From Chitinophagales bacterium (lineage in GTDB: Bacteria; Bacteroidota; Bacteroidia; Chitinophagales; Saprospiraceae), in assembly GCA_013298955.1 (NCBI GenBank), contig JAAFJT010000048.1:1-36323 (forward strand): a DNA stretch of 36,323 nt, written 5' to 3'. Under the pieces are notes generated by a model, which worked only from the letters and a program-made list of their open reading frames with translations, did no database searches and was not told where the DNA came from. Made by a program: the position numbers and the translations under genes. This document shows positions 17,421 to 25,904 of this stretch, in pieces; the first letter of the stretch is position 1, and each line of letters opens with the position of its first letter.

Positions 17421-19160
17421 GCACTTACGGTTTACAACTGTAAAGATTTCATGCAGGTCAATCCTGTATCACAATACAGTGTAGAGCAGGTTTTTTCAGA
17501 CGTTTCCAATGCGACAACGGCACTTATCGGCGTTTACGACGAATTAATGGGCGATAATGGTTATGGGATTCGGCTGAGTCAATATTATCCTTATGATTCG
17601 GATGAAATGATTGTGGCGGGCAATATCGACAATGGACGGCGCGGCGTAGGGCGGTATCAATTGTTATTAAGCAATATTGAGATACGTAATCCATTCATTC
17701 AATTGTATCGGGGCGTTGAAAAAGCCAATTTGTGCATTGAGCAAATCCCATTGATGGCGAAATACACCAATGGAACGGCTGCTGAACAAACAGAATTGAA
17801 ACGGTTGCATGGGGAAGCTTTGGTTTTGCGGGCGCAATTTTATTTTGAATTAATCCGCAATTGGGGCGATGTGCCTGCGCCGATGATTCCTGCGTATAAG
17901 CAAACCGATTTATTCGCGCCCCAAGCAAATCGGGATGAAACGTATGATAAATTAATTGCAGATTTAAAAACCGCAACCGATTTATTGCCTTGGCGTACGG
18001 CGGTCAAACGCGATGAACGCGTCACCAAAGGAGCTGCCAAAGCATTGCGGGCGAAAATGTCCTTATTCAGAGGCGGATATTCATTGCGGAGCGATTCCAA
18101 AATCATGGAACGACGGAGCGATTATTTGACGTATTACAAAATTGCGCGGGATGAATGTGCGGATTTGATGGCAAATCGGGGTCAACATACGTTGAATCCA
18201 AGTTTTGAAGACATTTGGCGCAAATTAACTTCGTTTCAATACGACCCACAAGGTGAAATCCTTTTTGAAGCAGGCGCGGGCGGCGGTAATGCCAATTCCG
18301 ATAGTCGGATGGGGAATTATAATGGGGTGGTCACGAATGCTGCTTCTCGTTATGGCGCGGGCGGCGGCGGTGTGACGGTTTTGCCGAATTATTTCTACGC
18401 ATTTGACTCCATTGATACGCGTTTGCCTGTGACGATTACCAATTATACCGTTCCATCCGCAACCAATATTAAAACCGTCCGTCGTTTGGGCGAGTTGACC
18501 GATGGGAAATTTAGGAGAGATTGGCGCGTTCCTTTGCTTCCCGGAACTGTTTTAAATGTAGGTTATAACTGGCCCTTCATTCGGTTTGCGGATGTATTGT
18601 TGATGTTTGCGGAAGCGGATAATGAAATCAATGGCAGTCCGACGGCGGCAGCAAAAACCGCTTTTGAAGAAGTTCGGAAACGTGCTTACAAAGGTTTTGA
18701 ATCCAGAATCGGCGTTACGCCCACTTCCAAAGATAGCTTTTTCACTGCAATTGCCCATGAACGGTATTTAGAATTTGGAAGTGAAGGCATTCGGAAATTC
18801 GATTTGGTTCGGTGGAATCTATTGGGAACGAAGATTGCGGAAGCGCGTACCAATATTCAAGCGATTCGGGATGCAACAGGCAAATATGCCAATGTGCCGC
18901 AATATATTCATTGGAAAAATGTGGGCGAGGAAATTCAATGGTACAATTCTTATTACCAGCCGTTCACAACGGCTGCGGTAACGGGTTGGACGAAAATGGA
19001 TTGGCGACAGCATTTAACAACAGCAAGTGCGATTGATGGGAAACCGCTTTGGCAAGGCTTTGGCTCGTTTTACACGCCGAACAAAAGTGAATTATTCCCT
19101 TTTGACCAAGCAACGATGGATGCTTATCAAGGTAAATTGAAACAGAATCCGAATTATTAA
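17370..19160 (+). CDS. susD: SusD/RagB-family outer membrane lipoprotein
   Basis: A 596-residue surface lipoprotein that captures oligosaccharides and caps its SusC partner. The lipoprotein signal ends in LTVYNC with the lipidated Cys at 24. The SusD fold is seen in the N-terminal helical (TPR-like) part (DFMQVNPVSQYSVEQVFSDV, LHGEALVLRAQFYFELIRNW GD) and in the C-terminal part with RFADVLLMFAEADNEIN, AHERYLEFGSEGIRKFDLVR and NW/WYN-type aromatic segments. It follows susC on the same strand. Its start region is the second copy of a perfect 127-bp duplication, so a decoy start lies upstream. A hairpin immediately after the stop probably ends the transcript. Confidence 0.96.
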   Translation: MKKYISKIVQGALLMTTALTVYNCKDFMQVNPVSQYSVEQVFSDVSNATTALIGVYDELMGDNGYGIRLSQYYPYDSDEMIVAGNIDNGRRGVGRYQLLLSNIEIRNPFIQLYRGVEKANLCIEQIPLMAKYTNGTAAEQTELKRLHGEALVLRAQFYFELIRNWGDVPAPMIPAYKQTDLFAPQANRDETYDKLIADLKTATDLLPWRTAVKRDERVTKGAAKALRAKMSLFRGGYSLRSDSKIMERRSDYLTYYKIARDECADLMANRGQHTLNPSFEDIWRKLTSFQYDPQGEILFEAGAGGGNANSDSRMGNYNGVVTNAASRYGAGGGGVTVLPNYFYAFDSIDTRLPVTITNYTVPSATNIKTVRRLGELTDGKFRRDWRVPLLPGTVLNVGYNWPFIRFADVLLMFAEADNEINGSPTAAAKTAFEEVRKRAYKGFESRIGVTPTSKDSFFTAIAHERYLEFGSEGIRKFDLVRWNLLGTKIAEARTNIQAIRDATGKYANVPQYIHWKNVGEEIQWYNSYYQPFTTAAVTGWTKMDWRQHLTTASAIDGKPLWQGFGSFYTPNKSELFPFDQATMDAYQGKLKQNPNY

Positions 19161-19167
19161 ACGATTT

Positions 19168-19202
19168 TAGGTTTCGGAAACCTTCAAGGTTTCCGAAACC
19201 TA
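19168..19202. terminator. hairpin between convergent susD and DUF6580 genes
   Basis: TAGGTTTCGGAAACCTT (19168-19184) and AAGGTTTCCGAAACCTA (19186-19202) are perfect reverse complements around one C. It lies 7 bp after the susD stop and 5 bp before the end of the opposite gene, so it could stop transcription from both sides. GTTTCGGAAA also occurs in hairpins at 29859 and inside the 29276-29401 element. Confidence 0.65.
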
Positions 19203-19207
19203 TCTTC

Positions 19208-19750
19208 TTACGATGCTTTTACCAAATATTTATTTTGAATCCATTGATAAACACCAAATAAAATACCTGTATAAACCAAATCACCCATAATCGTATTGCT
19301 CAAAAAAGGCAATCCTGCTACATAACAAGCGGTCAAACCCGTTGCCGTTTTCGGATACATGCCGCTTTCCAACCAAACACCAAAATTAGAAACCAAGAAA
19401 AAAACTAAGGACGCTGCCAAACTGCCGCCAATCACCCGTGTTGTCGTTGGTTTTTGCAAAAAAAACGTTCCTGCAATTGCCAACAATGCAAATACACCAT
19501 AACTCCAATAAAAACTGGGCGTTATCCATGCAAATCCATCATAATATTGCGCATAAAGGGTATTATTCAACACCAAATCGCTGAACCAAAGGGCTGCCAA
19601 TGGAATCCACACCGCCGTAGTTCGTTTGCCGAAATACGCACCACCGAATAACGCCATGGCTGCAATCGGCGAAAAATTCATTGGATGAGGCAGCAACCGC
19701 GTCAACGCTGCCGTTAATACAATGCCCGTCAAAATGGCTAACTTATTCAT
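19208..19750 (-). CDS. DUF6580-family putative membrane transport protein
   Basis: A 180-residue integral membrane protein with about five hydrophobic segments. I start it at the ATG at 19748-19750 (MNKLAILTGIVLTAALTRLL), since the frame upstream runs through promoter and riboswitch DNA. LPHPMNFSPIAAMALFGGAY near the N-terminus and VSNFGVWLESGMYPKT, then FLSNTIMGDLVYTGILFGVY near the C-terminus, are features I associate with DUF6580, a family regarded as putative transport proteins resembling ECF substrate-binding components. It is divergent from a cobalamin-riboswitch gene, which suggests a role in B12 or precursor uptake; this is inference only. A TAACTTTG -7 element precedes it. Confidence 0.75.
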   Translation of the reverse strand: MNKLAILTGIVLTAALTRLLPHPMNFSPIAAMALFGGAYFGKRTTAVWIPLAALWFSDLVLNNTLYAQYYDGFAWITPSFYWSYGVFALLAIAGTFFLQKPTTTRVIGGSLAASLVFFLVSNFGVWLESGMYPKTATGLTACYVAGLPFLSNTIMGDLVYTGILFGVYQWIQNKYLVKAS

Positions 19751-19816
19751 ATTCAAGTTTTTATAGATGAACGATTGGAATTTTAATACCGAAAAAACAA
19801 GGTTTTTAATCGACCG

Positions 19817-19824
19817 CAAAGTTA
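19817..19824 (-). promoter_or_regulatory. -7 promoter element of the DUF6580 gene
   Basis: On the minus strand this reads TAACTTTG, an exact match to the Bacteroidota -7 consensus TAnnTTTG, about 67 bp upstream of the start codon. No convincing -33 element was found at the usual distance. Confidence 0.45.
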
Positions 19825-19857
19825 TAAAAGATTTTAATGAATTTTGATACAAAATGC

Positions 19858-19865
19858 TATCTTTG
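19858..19865 (+). promoter_or_regulatory. -7 promoter element of the riboswitch transcript
   Basis: TATCTTTG matches the Bacteroidota -7 consensus TAnnTTTG and ends just before the 5' strand of the cobalamin riboswitch, exactly where its promoter should be. No clear -33 TTTG was seen at the expected spacing. Confidence 0.5.
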
Positions 19866-19866
19866 C

Positions 19867-20030
19867 GCGGTTTTAAGCACATGGAATCTGGTTCAAATCC
19901 AGAACTGTACCCGCAGCTGTATATTTCTAAAACCTTTTTATCAAGAAGCATCGCTTCAGTCACTGTCATGCGCACATGGTGGGAAGGCGATAAAAAGCGA
20001 AATGAGTCAGAATACATCGCTCAAAACCTT
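19867..20030 (+). promoter_or_regulatory. cobalamin (adenosylcobalamin-type) riboswitch
   Basis: The element shows the order of conserved blocks of B12 riboswitches. These are the closing stem GGTTTT (19869-19874) with AAAACC (20023-20028); a TCTGG...CCAGA hairpin; TGTACCCGCAGCTGT (19906-19920); a B12-box-like CAGTCACTGT (19957-19966; consensus GCCACTG); TGGGAAGGC (19980-19988); and GAGTCAGAATAC (20004-20015). It precedes the btuG-like gene by 167 bp. In that leader CAGG (20105-20108) can pair either with CCTG at 20094-20097 or with CCTG at 20114-20117, possible alternative folds of the expression platform. No T-tract follows, which favours translational control. Confidence 0.9.
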
Positions 20031-20197
20031 GATTTTCAATACTTTCGGGAAAAAAAGACATTGAAGCCAAATCTACAAGCTCATGCTCATGCCCCTGCAT
20101 CGAGCAGGATAAACCTGTCTTTTGTCTTCAAAAAAGGTTTCGTATTGAAATCGTATTCTAAAATATTTTAATTTATTGTCAACAAATTTTGGATTAA

Positions 20198-21301
20198 ATG
20201 AATCTTAAAAAAGGCAGCCTTTGGGCGTGTAGCATTGTATTATGCTGTTTTTTAATGAGTTGCACCGATGATACGGTTGCAACCAAAGGCGCGTATTCAA
20301 CAGGCGTTTTTGTGGTTTGTGAAGGAGGCTTTCAAAAAAGCAATGGAACCATTTCTTTTTTCAATCGCACCGACACAACCGTTACCAATAATCTTTTTGA
20401 AAACGCAAATGGGGCAGCCAAATTGGGTGATGTCGTGCAATCTATGGCAATCGACGGCAGCAATGCGTATGTGGTTGTGAATAATTCTAATAAAGTAATG
20501 GTTGTCAATGCAAGCGATTTTGTGAAAACGGGTTCGATTGATGGTTGTGTGTTTCCGCGTTCTTTTTTGCCCATTTCAACCATCAAAGCCTACATCAGCG
20601 AGTATGGAAAGGATACAGGCAGCACGAATAGTGCTGGCGCGATTCGCGTTTATGATTTTGGTACGAAGACCATTGCCAAACGCATTTTATTGAATACAAG
20701 AGGGGCGGATAGAATGTTATTGACGGGCAATAAAGTCTATGTTGCCAATGACGGGGGCAATGCTTGGAATGCGCCCGTAGCACCTGTGGATTCGGTTATC
20801 TCTGTTGTGACCACTTTGGGAGATTCGGTGGTGAAAAAAATCTATCTCGGTGCAGGCGCGTATAATGTCAAGGGAATGGAATTGGATGTCAATAATGACC
20901 TTTGGGTTTTGTGTACAGGCGATTGGGGACAGGCAGTGCCAACAGGCAAATTGATAAAATTGCATGGGGAAGCCGTAGAGCGTTCTTTTGATATACCTGT
21001 GGGCGCGAGTAGTTTAGTGGTGGATATTGACAAATATAATTTGTATTTTGTAGCAAATAACAAAATTTACACAAAGGATATTTTGAATTTCGGGGCAACT
21101 CCACCCAAAGTTTGGATGGAAAGTCCCAATTTTAAAAGTTTATATGGTTTAGGTTTTGACCCCAAATCAGGCTTTTTGTATGTCGCAGACGCGCCTACGT
21201 TTACAGCAGGTGGTCAATTTCATGTCATCAATCCAAGCGATAAGGCGTTTAAATATTCAAAAACAGTGGGTATTGGTCCGAATGGTTTTTATTTCAAATA
21301 A
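20198..21301 (+). CDS. btuG: BtuG-like surface cobalamin-binding lipoprotein (beta-propeller)
   Basis: A 367-residue lipoprotein: the signal MNLKKGSLWACSIVLCCF ends in LMSC with lipidated Cys22. The rest looks like a seven-bladed YncE/DUF5074-type propeller, with repeated DG/DN-type strands such as VVQSMAIDGSNAYVVVNNSN, MLLTGNKVYVANDGGNAW, VKGMELDVNNDLWVLCTGDW and LGFDPKSGFLYVADAPTF. The opening GVFVVCEGGFQKSNGTISFF and ANGAAKLGDVVQSM resemble BtuG of Bacteroides, which binds B12 on the cell surface and passes it to BtuB. The upstream cobalamin riboswitch strongly supports this. Unlike typical loci, no btuB lies beside it. A terminator hairpin follows at 21455. Confidence 0.85.
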   Translation: MNLKKGSLWACSIVLCCFLMSCTDDTVATKGAYSTGVFVVCEGGFQKSNGTISFFNRTDTTVTNNLFENANGAAKLGDVVQSMAIDGSNAYVVVNNSNKVMVVNASDFVKTGSIDGCVFPRSFLPISTIKAYISEYGKDTGSTNSAGAIRVYDFGTKTIAKRILLNTRGADRMLLTGNKVYVANDGGNAWNAPVAPVDSVISVVTTLGDSVVKKIYLGAGAYNVKGMELDVNNDLWVLCTGDWGQAVPTGKLIKLHGEAVERSFDIPVGASSLVVDIDKYNLYFVANNKIYTKDILNFGATPPKVWMESPNFKSLYGLGFDPKSGFLYVADAPTFTAGGQFHVINPSDKAFKYSKTVGIGPNGFYFK

Positions 21302-21308
21302 GTACTTG

Positions 21309-21382
21309 GTTTGAATTAGGATTGAAAGGATTGAAAATCAATCCTTTCAATCTTGAAAAATCCTAAAAATCCTAATTCAAAC
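21309..21382. repeat. mosaic palindrome, TGAATTAGG family
   Basis: Outer arms GTTTGAATTAGGATT and AATCCTAATTCAAAC match the family. Nested inside is a separate perfect hairpin, GATTGAAAGGATTG (21320-21333) with CAATCCTTTCAATC (21339-21352). The right half keeps TCCTAAAAATCCTAATTC, but the left half lacks its partner, as if one arm had been replaced. Confidence 0.75.
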
Positions 21383-21454
21383 CCCTCCAAACGGTTGATA
21401 AGCAACCATTTACCATAAATAGCGTATGACGTTAGGATAGGCATTCATCCTATA

Positions 21455-21502
21455 AAAACGGCATGGATAGGTCAAAAGGACTCTATCCATGCCGTTTTTT
21501 TT
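21455..21502 (+). terminator. intrinsic terminator downstream of btuG-like gene
   Basis: AAAACGGCATGGATAG (21455-21470) and CTATCCATGCCGTTTT (21483-21498) are perfect complements with a 12-nt loop, followed by more T residues. The 377-bp gap 21302-21678 otherwise holds the palindrome at 21309-21382 and A+T-rich leader DNA of the next gene. Confidence 0.8.
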
Positions 21503-21678
21503 GTAAAAAAAATAATATGATAATTGTTGTATTTGATTATTTTTAATTAATTTTGTAGAAATTTTACAGTCTCCGTTTTGCAAAAAACAAAAGGTGCAAG
21601 AAAAACGAAAAACCATTGGACTCTTTTGTGCTTTAAAAAACAACCATTATAATTCATACTCTAAATTAATGTTCCTGA

Positions 21679-24600
21679 ATGAAAAGAATCACTACTCTTT
21701 GTAGGTCGTTGAGCCTACTGCTAACCTTTTTTACGGCTGTTTCAACATTTGCCCAATCCGTTATTATCAATGGAGCTACCAATGTTTGTGCAGGTACGCC
21801 TGTCACCTTTACGGCGAACCTTGTGGACGCAACACCGCTAACCTATCAATGGCAAAAAGGTGGTGCGAACATCGCTGGCGCAACCAACAATACTTATACG
21901 GTTTCCAACTTGTCGCATGGCAATGTGATTACTTGCGAGATGACAGGTGTGGGATTGAATGCGCCGCTTCTGAGCAATCCATTGACGGTGAGCGTTGAAA
22001 CAACGCCCACTTTGACCCTTACGCCCAATCCCGTTTGTGTAGGCAATCCTATCACTGGTACGATGAGTCATGGGCAAATTAAATCTTTTGATTGGAAAAG
22101 GAATGGTGCATCCGTTTACGCGAAAGCGGATACCATTGCATGGAAAACCGTTGCGGGTGGTGGTTCAAGGGGTTCAGGACCAGCGCAGTTGCTTTTAGTG
22201 AATGCAGGAGGAACCCAATCTGGTATTTTCGTGGATAATAATGGAACCGTTTATGTCGCAGACCGATTCAATAATCGGATTCAAAAATGGGCTGCTGGCG
22301 CGACGACAGGCGTGACCGTTGCAGGTGGTAATGGACAAGGTGGCGCACTGAACCAATTGAGTGAACCGATGAGTGTATTTGTAGATAATGTAGGAGCCAT
22401 GTATATTGCCGACAGAGCTAATCACAGAGTTCAAAAATGGAATGCGGGTGCTATAACGGGTACAACCGTAGCTGGCACGAGTGGTATTAATGGAAATAGT
22501 CCGAGTCAATTGGGCCAGCCAGTCGCAGTTGTTGTGGATAATTCAGGAAATATCTATATCGTAGATAAAGCCACTTTCAGTCATCGCGTTCAAAAATGGG
22601 CTCCTGGTGCCAGTTCTGGCGTAACTGTAGCAGGCGTTACAAACGCACCTGGTTCTACTGCTGATAAATTAAATAATCCAATCGCTCTTGCAATAGATGC
22701 TCAAAATAATTTATATGTAGTCGATCAAGACAATCATCGCATTCAAAAATGGGCTCCTGGTGCCACGGTTGGCGTAACCGTAGCAGGTACAGGTTCGGTA
22801 GGCGCGGGCGCGAATGAATTGTCTTCGCCAACAGGTGTGTATGTAGATGAAAACCAAAACATCTATGTTGGGGACGATGGCAACGCCCGCGTTCAACGAT
22901 TTAATTATGGTTCTACAATAGGGGTTACGGTGGCTCAGTTGGATGCAACACAACCGCTTGGAAGTAGAGTTACAGGTTTATGGGTTTACAAAAATCAGAT
23001 ATACGTTACGGAACCTTGGCAAAACCGCGTTAAAGCCTACCAATTTCCAACATCAGCTTCTTATACGCCGCTTGCAGCAGGTAATTATACGGTGTCTGTC
23101 ACAACTGTAGCAGGTTGTAACGCAACCAGTAATGCTGTTTCTGCGCTTCAAGTGGTAACAACTATCACTGGTACGACTGCCTGTGTCGGTGGAAATGGTA
23201 CGGTTACAGGAGCCGCAAGTGGCGGTACTGCGCCTTATCAATACAGTTTAGATGGTGTCAACTACCAATCTACGGCTACTTTTTCAGTGCCTATGGGTAC
23301 GTATCAGATTACAGCGAAAGATGCGAATGGATGTATGGGTCAAAGCAGTAGCTTTACGGTTGCACAAACCGCATTGGCTATTGGAACGCCGATTATGGGT
23401 ACGATTTTGTGTAATGGCGGCGCTACTTCCGTCAACGTAACGGCAAATAATGGCATTACGCCTTATCAATATAGTTGGGATGGCGGTGCATTTTCGGCAA
23501 CGAATACGTTTGGCGCAAATGCTGCAACCCATACGATTCGCGCCAAAGATGCCAATGGTTGTATCGCAACCAGTACCGTCACGTTGACCGAACCGACTCC
23601 TATGGTTGTGCCTGCATTGACGGTTGGCAACATTCTTTGTAATGGTGGTTCTACCACTTTAAGCACGACTGCTTCTGGTGGTACAGCAGGTTATATGTAT
23701 AGTATTGGCGGTGGTCTTTTTCAAGCCAGTAATTCGTTTACACGACCCGCAGGTACATACACCATCCTTGCCCGAGATGGGAATGGTTGTACCCAATCCA
23801 GCAATACCGTTACATTGACGCAACCAACGGTATTGACCATTTCGGCAGCTACGAATGCGCCGATTCCTGCCAATGGAACAACTGCTTTGACCGCAACCGC
23901 AATGGGCGGCACGCCGTCTTATCAATATAGTTTGAATGCAGGAACGTATCAAGCGAGTAGTACGTTTACAGTCGCGGCTGGAACACATACCATTACCGTA
24001 AAAGATGCCAATGGTTGTACTCAAACAACAGGTAATATTGTGATTGCAAATCTCTCCATTGCTGCTAACAAAATGCTTACATGTGTTGGCGGTGCGGTTA
24101 TCTTCACAGCAACGCCTGTCAATGGCGGCGCAACACCTGTTTATCAATGGAAACGCAATAATTTCAATGTTGGAACCAACAGTCCGACTTATACCGATGC
24201 GACTTTATCCAGTATGGATGTCATTTCTTGCGAAATGAGAACCAATTTTGTAACGGTTATCAGTAACCCCATTTCGGTCATGGTGGAAACCGTACCGACT
24301 GTAACGGTTGCCCCAATGATGGCTTGTATGGGAACCGCGATAACGGCTACTTTGAGCAATGGCACTTTTGCATCCGCCGTTTGGAAAAATAATGGAACGG
24401 TTATCACAGGTGCAGCAGCAACTACTTACACGACGGCAGCTGTTGGCGCACATACCGCGACGATTACAACCACTGCGGGTTGTGTCGCTACGAGTGCTGC
24501 ATCAACGGTTTATCAAGTTCAAGTAGCATTTGTTGGCACCAAAACACCTTGTAATGGCGGCATTGCAGCTGTTGTTGCGAGTGCAAGTGGTGGCATTGCG

Positions 24601-25731
24601 CCCTATCAATATAGTTTAGATGGGACGAATTTCCGCCCAGAAGGTATTTTTACCTTGATGGCAGGAAATTATACGATTACGACAAAAGATGCCAGTGGTT
24701 GTACCAAAGTCAGTCCTTTGGTGGTGACAGAGCCTGAAATCGTACGCGTTGCAGACCCAGTGGCTTGGCCCATTGCTTGTTTCGGCGGTACGACCGTGAT
24801 GAGCGCATCCGCAAGAGGTGGAGCCTCTGCTTATGAATACAGTTTAAATGGCGGACCTTTCCAAAATACGATTAATTTCACCGTTCCAGCAGGCACTTAT
24901 CAAGTGACGGTTCGAGATACCAATGGTTGTGTTGGCGTGAGTAATTCGACCATTCTGACACAACCTGCCGACTTAGTTCCGACTTCTACCCAAGCAGCGA
25001 TTGCTTGTCTTAGTGGTTCGACAACAGTGAATATGAGTGTTGTAGGCGGTACTGCACCGTTTTTATATAGTTTCAATGGCGGTGCTTTTGGAAATAACAA
25101 AACATTTACAAACATTGCGGCGGGTACTTATACATTATCGGTGATTGATTCTAATCTTTGTACCAAAACGGCTAATTTGGTGATTACCCAACCAACGGCA
25201 GTTACAGGAACGGTCAAAGTGGATACCATTATTTGTAGAAACAGTAATACGACTTTGGTTGCCACCGGCAAAGGCGGCACAGGCGCGTATTCATATAGTT
25301 TCAATGGCGGAGGTTTTCAAAGTGGGAATAGTTTAGTCGTCTTACCCGGCACTTACACGATAGCGGTGAGCGATGCGAATAATTGTATCAAAACGTTGCC
25401 GCCAGTAACAGTACGCGCAGCCAGTAGTTTGATAGGCACGACAACCTTTATTCCCTTGAATTGCCATGAAGGTTTATTACAATGTTCGCCAAATCCAGCG
25501 AGTAGCTTTGTGACCATTGATTTTAAAATTCCAAGTCAAAGTTTTGTCATGTTGAAAGTGTATGATATGATGGGACGCGTTATCAAATCCTTTGACCAAG
25601 GCATGTTGAAAGGCGGCGCTTATACTTCTCGTTGGGACATTGATGGTTTCTTGGAAGGTACGGTGCTGATTTGCTTAGAAGTCGATGGCGAATGTATGCG
25701 AACTAAAAAAGTGGTCATTCAAAAACAATAA
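21679..25731 (+). CDS. giant secreted adhesin-like protein: Ig-like, NHL, SprB repeats, T9SS signal
   Basis: A 1350-residue exported protein. Signal peptide 1-25 (ends TFAQ). An Ig-like segment (about 26-150, GATNVCAGTPVTFTANL, YQWQKGGANIAGATNNTY) is followed by an NHL propeller (about 155-453; blades carry NxIYxxDxxNHRVQKW motifs). Then come four SprB repeats (about 515-787), a second Ig-like segment (about 790-943) and four more SprB repeats (about 970-1245). SprB repeats show GGTAPYQYSLDG...GTYTITxKDANGC. The end (about 1268-1350) is a T9SS type A sorting domain: CSPNPASSFVTIDF, LKVYDMMGRVIKSF, ending MRTKKVVIQKQ. It should be secreted through T9SS and attached to the cell surface, perhaps as an adhesin. 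It is monocistronic with a terminator on each side. Confidence 0.9.
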   Translation: MKRITTLCRSLSLLLTFFTAVSTFAQSVIINGATNVCAGTPVTFTANLVDATPLTYQWQKGGANIAGATNNTYTVSNLSHGNVITCEMTGVGLNAPLLSNPLTVSVETTPTLTLTPNPVCVGNPITGTMSHGQIKSFDWKRNGASVYAKADTIAWKTVAGGGSRGSGPAQLLLVNAGGTQSGIFVDNNGTVYVADRFNNRIQKWAAGATTGVTVAGGNGQGGALNQLSEPMSVFVDNVGAMYIADRANHRVQKWNAGAITGTTVAGTSGINGNSPSQLGQPVAVVVDNSGNIYIVDKATFSHRVQKWAPGASSGVTVAGVTNAPGSTADKLNNPIALAIDAQNNLYVVDQDNHRIQKWAPGATVGVTVAGTGSVGAGANELSSPTGVYVDENQNIYVGDDGNARVQRFNYGSTIGVTVAQLDATQPLGSRVTGLWVYKNQIYVTEPWQNRVKAYQFPTSASYTPLAAGNYTVSVTTVAGCNATSNAVSALQVVTTITGTTACVGGNGTVTGAASGGTAPYQYSLDGVNYQSTATFSVPMGTYQITAKDANGCMGQSSSFTVAQTALAIGTPIMGTILCNGGATSVNVTANNGITPYQYSWDGGAFSATNTFGANAATHTIRAKDANGCIATSTVTLTEPTPMVVPALTVGNILCNGGSTTLSTTASGGTAGYMYSIGGGLFQASNSFTRPAGTYTILARDGNGCTQSSNTVTLTQPTVLTISAATNAPIPANGTTALTATAMGGTPSYQYSLNAGTYQASSTFTVAAGTHTITVKDANGCTQTTGNIVIANLSIAANKMLTCVGGAVIFTATPVNGGATPVYQWKRNNFNVGTNSPTYTDATLSSMDVISCEMRTNFVTVISNPISVMVETVPTVTVAPMMACMGTAITATLSNGTFASAVWKNNGTVITGAAATTYTTAAVGAHTATITTTAGCVATSAASTVYQVQVAFVGTKTPCNGGIAAVVASASGGIAPYQYSLDGTNFRPEGIFTLMAGNYTITTKDASGCTKVSPLVVTEPEIVRVADPVAWPIACFGGTTVMSASARGGASAYEYSLNGGPFQNTINFTVPAGTYQVTVRDTNGCVGVSNSTILTQPADLVPTSTQAAIACLSGSTTVNMSVVGGTAPFLYSFNGGAFGNNKTFTNIAAGTYTLSVIDSNLCTKTANLVITQPTAVTGTVKVDTIICRNSNTTLVATGKGGTGAYSYSFNGGGFQSGNSLVVLPGTYTIAVSDANNCIKTLPPVTVRAASSLIGTTTFIPLNCHEGLLQCSPNPASSFVTIDFKIPSQSFVMLKVYDMMGRVIKSFDQGMLKGGAYTSRWDIDGFLEGTVLICLEVDGECMRTKKVVIQKQ

Positions 25732-25734
25732 CCA

Positions 25735-25772
25735 ATTTGGTAGTTGGGAAATTTATTTCCCAACTACCAAAT
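25735..25772. repeat. perfect palindrome after the adhesin gene
   Basis: ATTTGGTAGTTGGGAAAT (25735-25752) and ATTTCCCAACTACCAAAT (25755-25772) are exact reverse complements around TT. It starts 3 bp after the stop codon and may support termination together with the next hairpin. Confidence 0.75.
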
Positions 25773-25777
25773 CGATT

Positions 25778-25815
25778 ATGGGGATATATAGTTCACTATA
25801 TATCCCCATTTTTTT
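25778..25815 (+). terminator. intrinsic terminator of the adhesin gene
   Basis: ATGGGGATATATAG (25778-25791) pairs perfectly with CTATATATCCCCAT (25796-25809) around TTCA and is followed by a run of T. About 90 bp later the opposite-strand acyltransferase gene ends. Confidence 0.75.
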
Positions 25816-25904
25816 AAAAATCAATATTTTATGTATAATGAATTATATTGATTTTATTTTAAAACGAAGTATTCAATTGAGCGCGTTATAGTTTGTGGTT
25901 GGGG

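Noticed and set aside
19751-20017. N-terminal extension of the DUF6580 protein
   Set aside because: The extra 89 codons run antisense through the cobalamin riboswitch and its promoter; a good start exists at 19750.
19837-20171. Small plus-strand coding frames over the riboswitch
   Set aside because: They coincide with the conserved riboswitch blocks and encode no recognisable protein.
23659-24147. Antisense frames opposite the adhesin gene
   Set aside because: Their Cys/Thr/Arg-rich products are mirror images of the SprB repeat codons.
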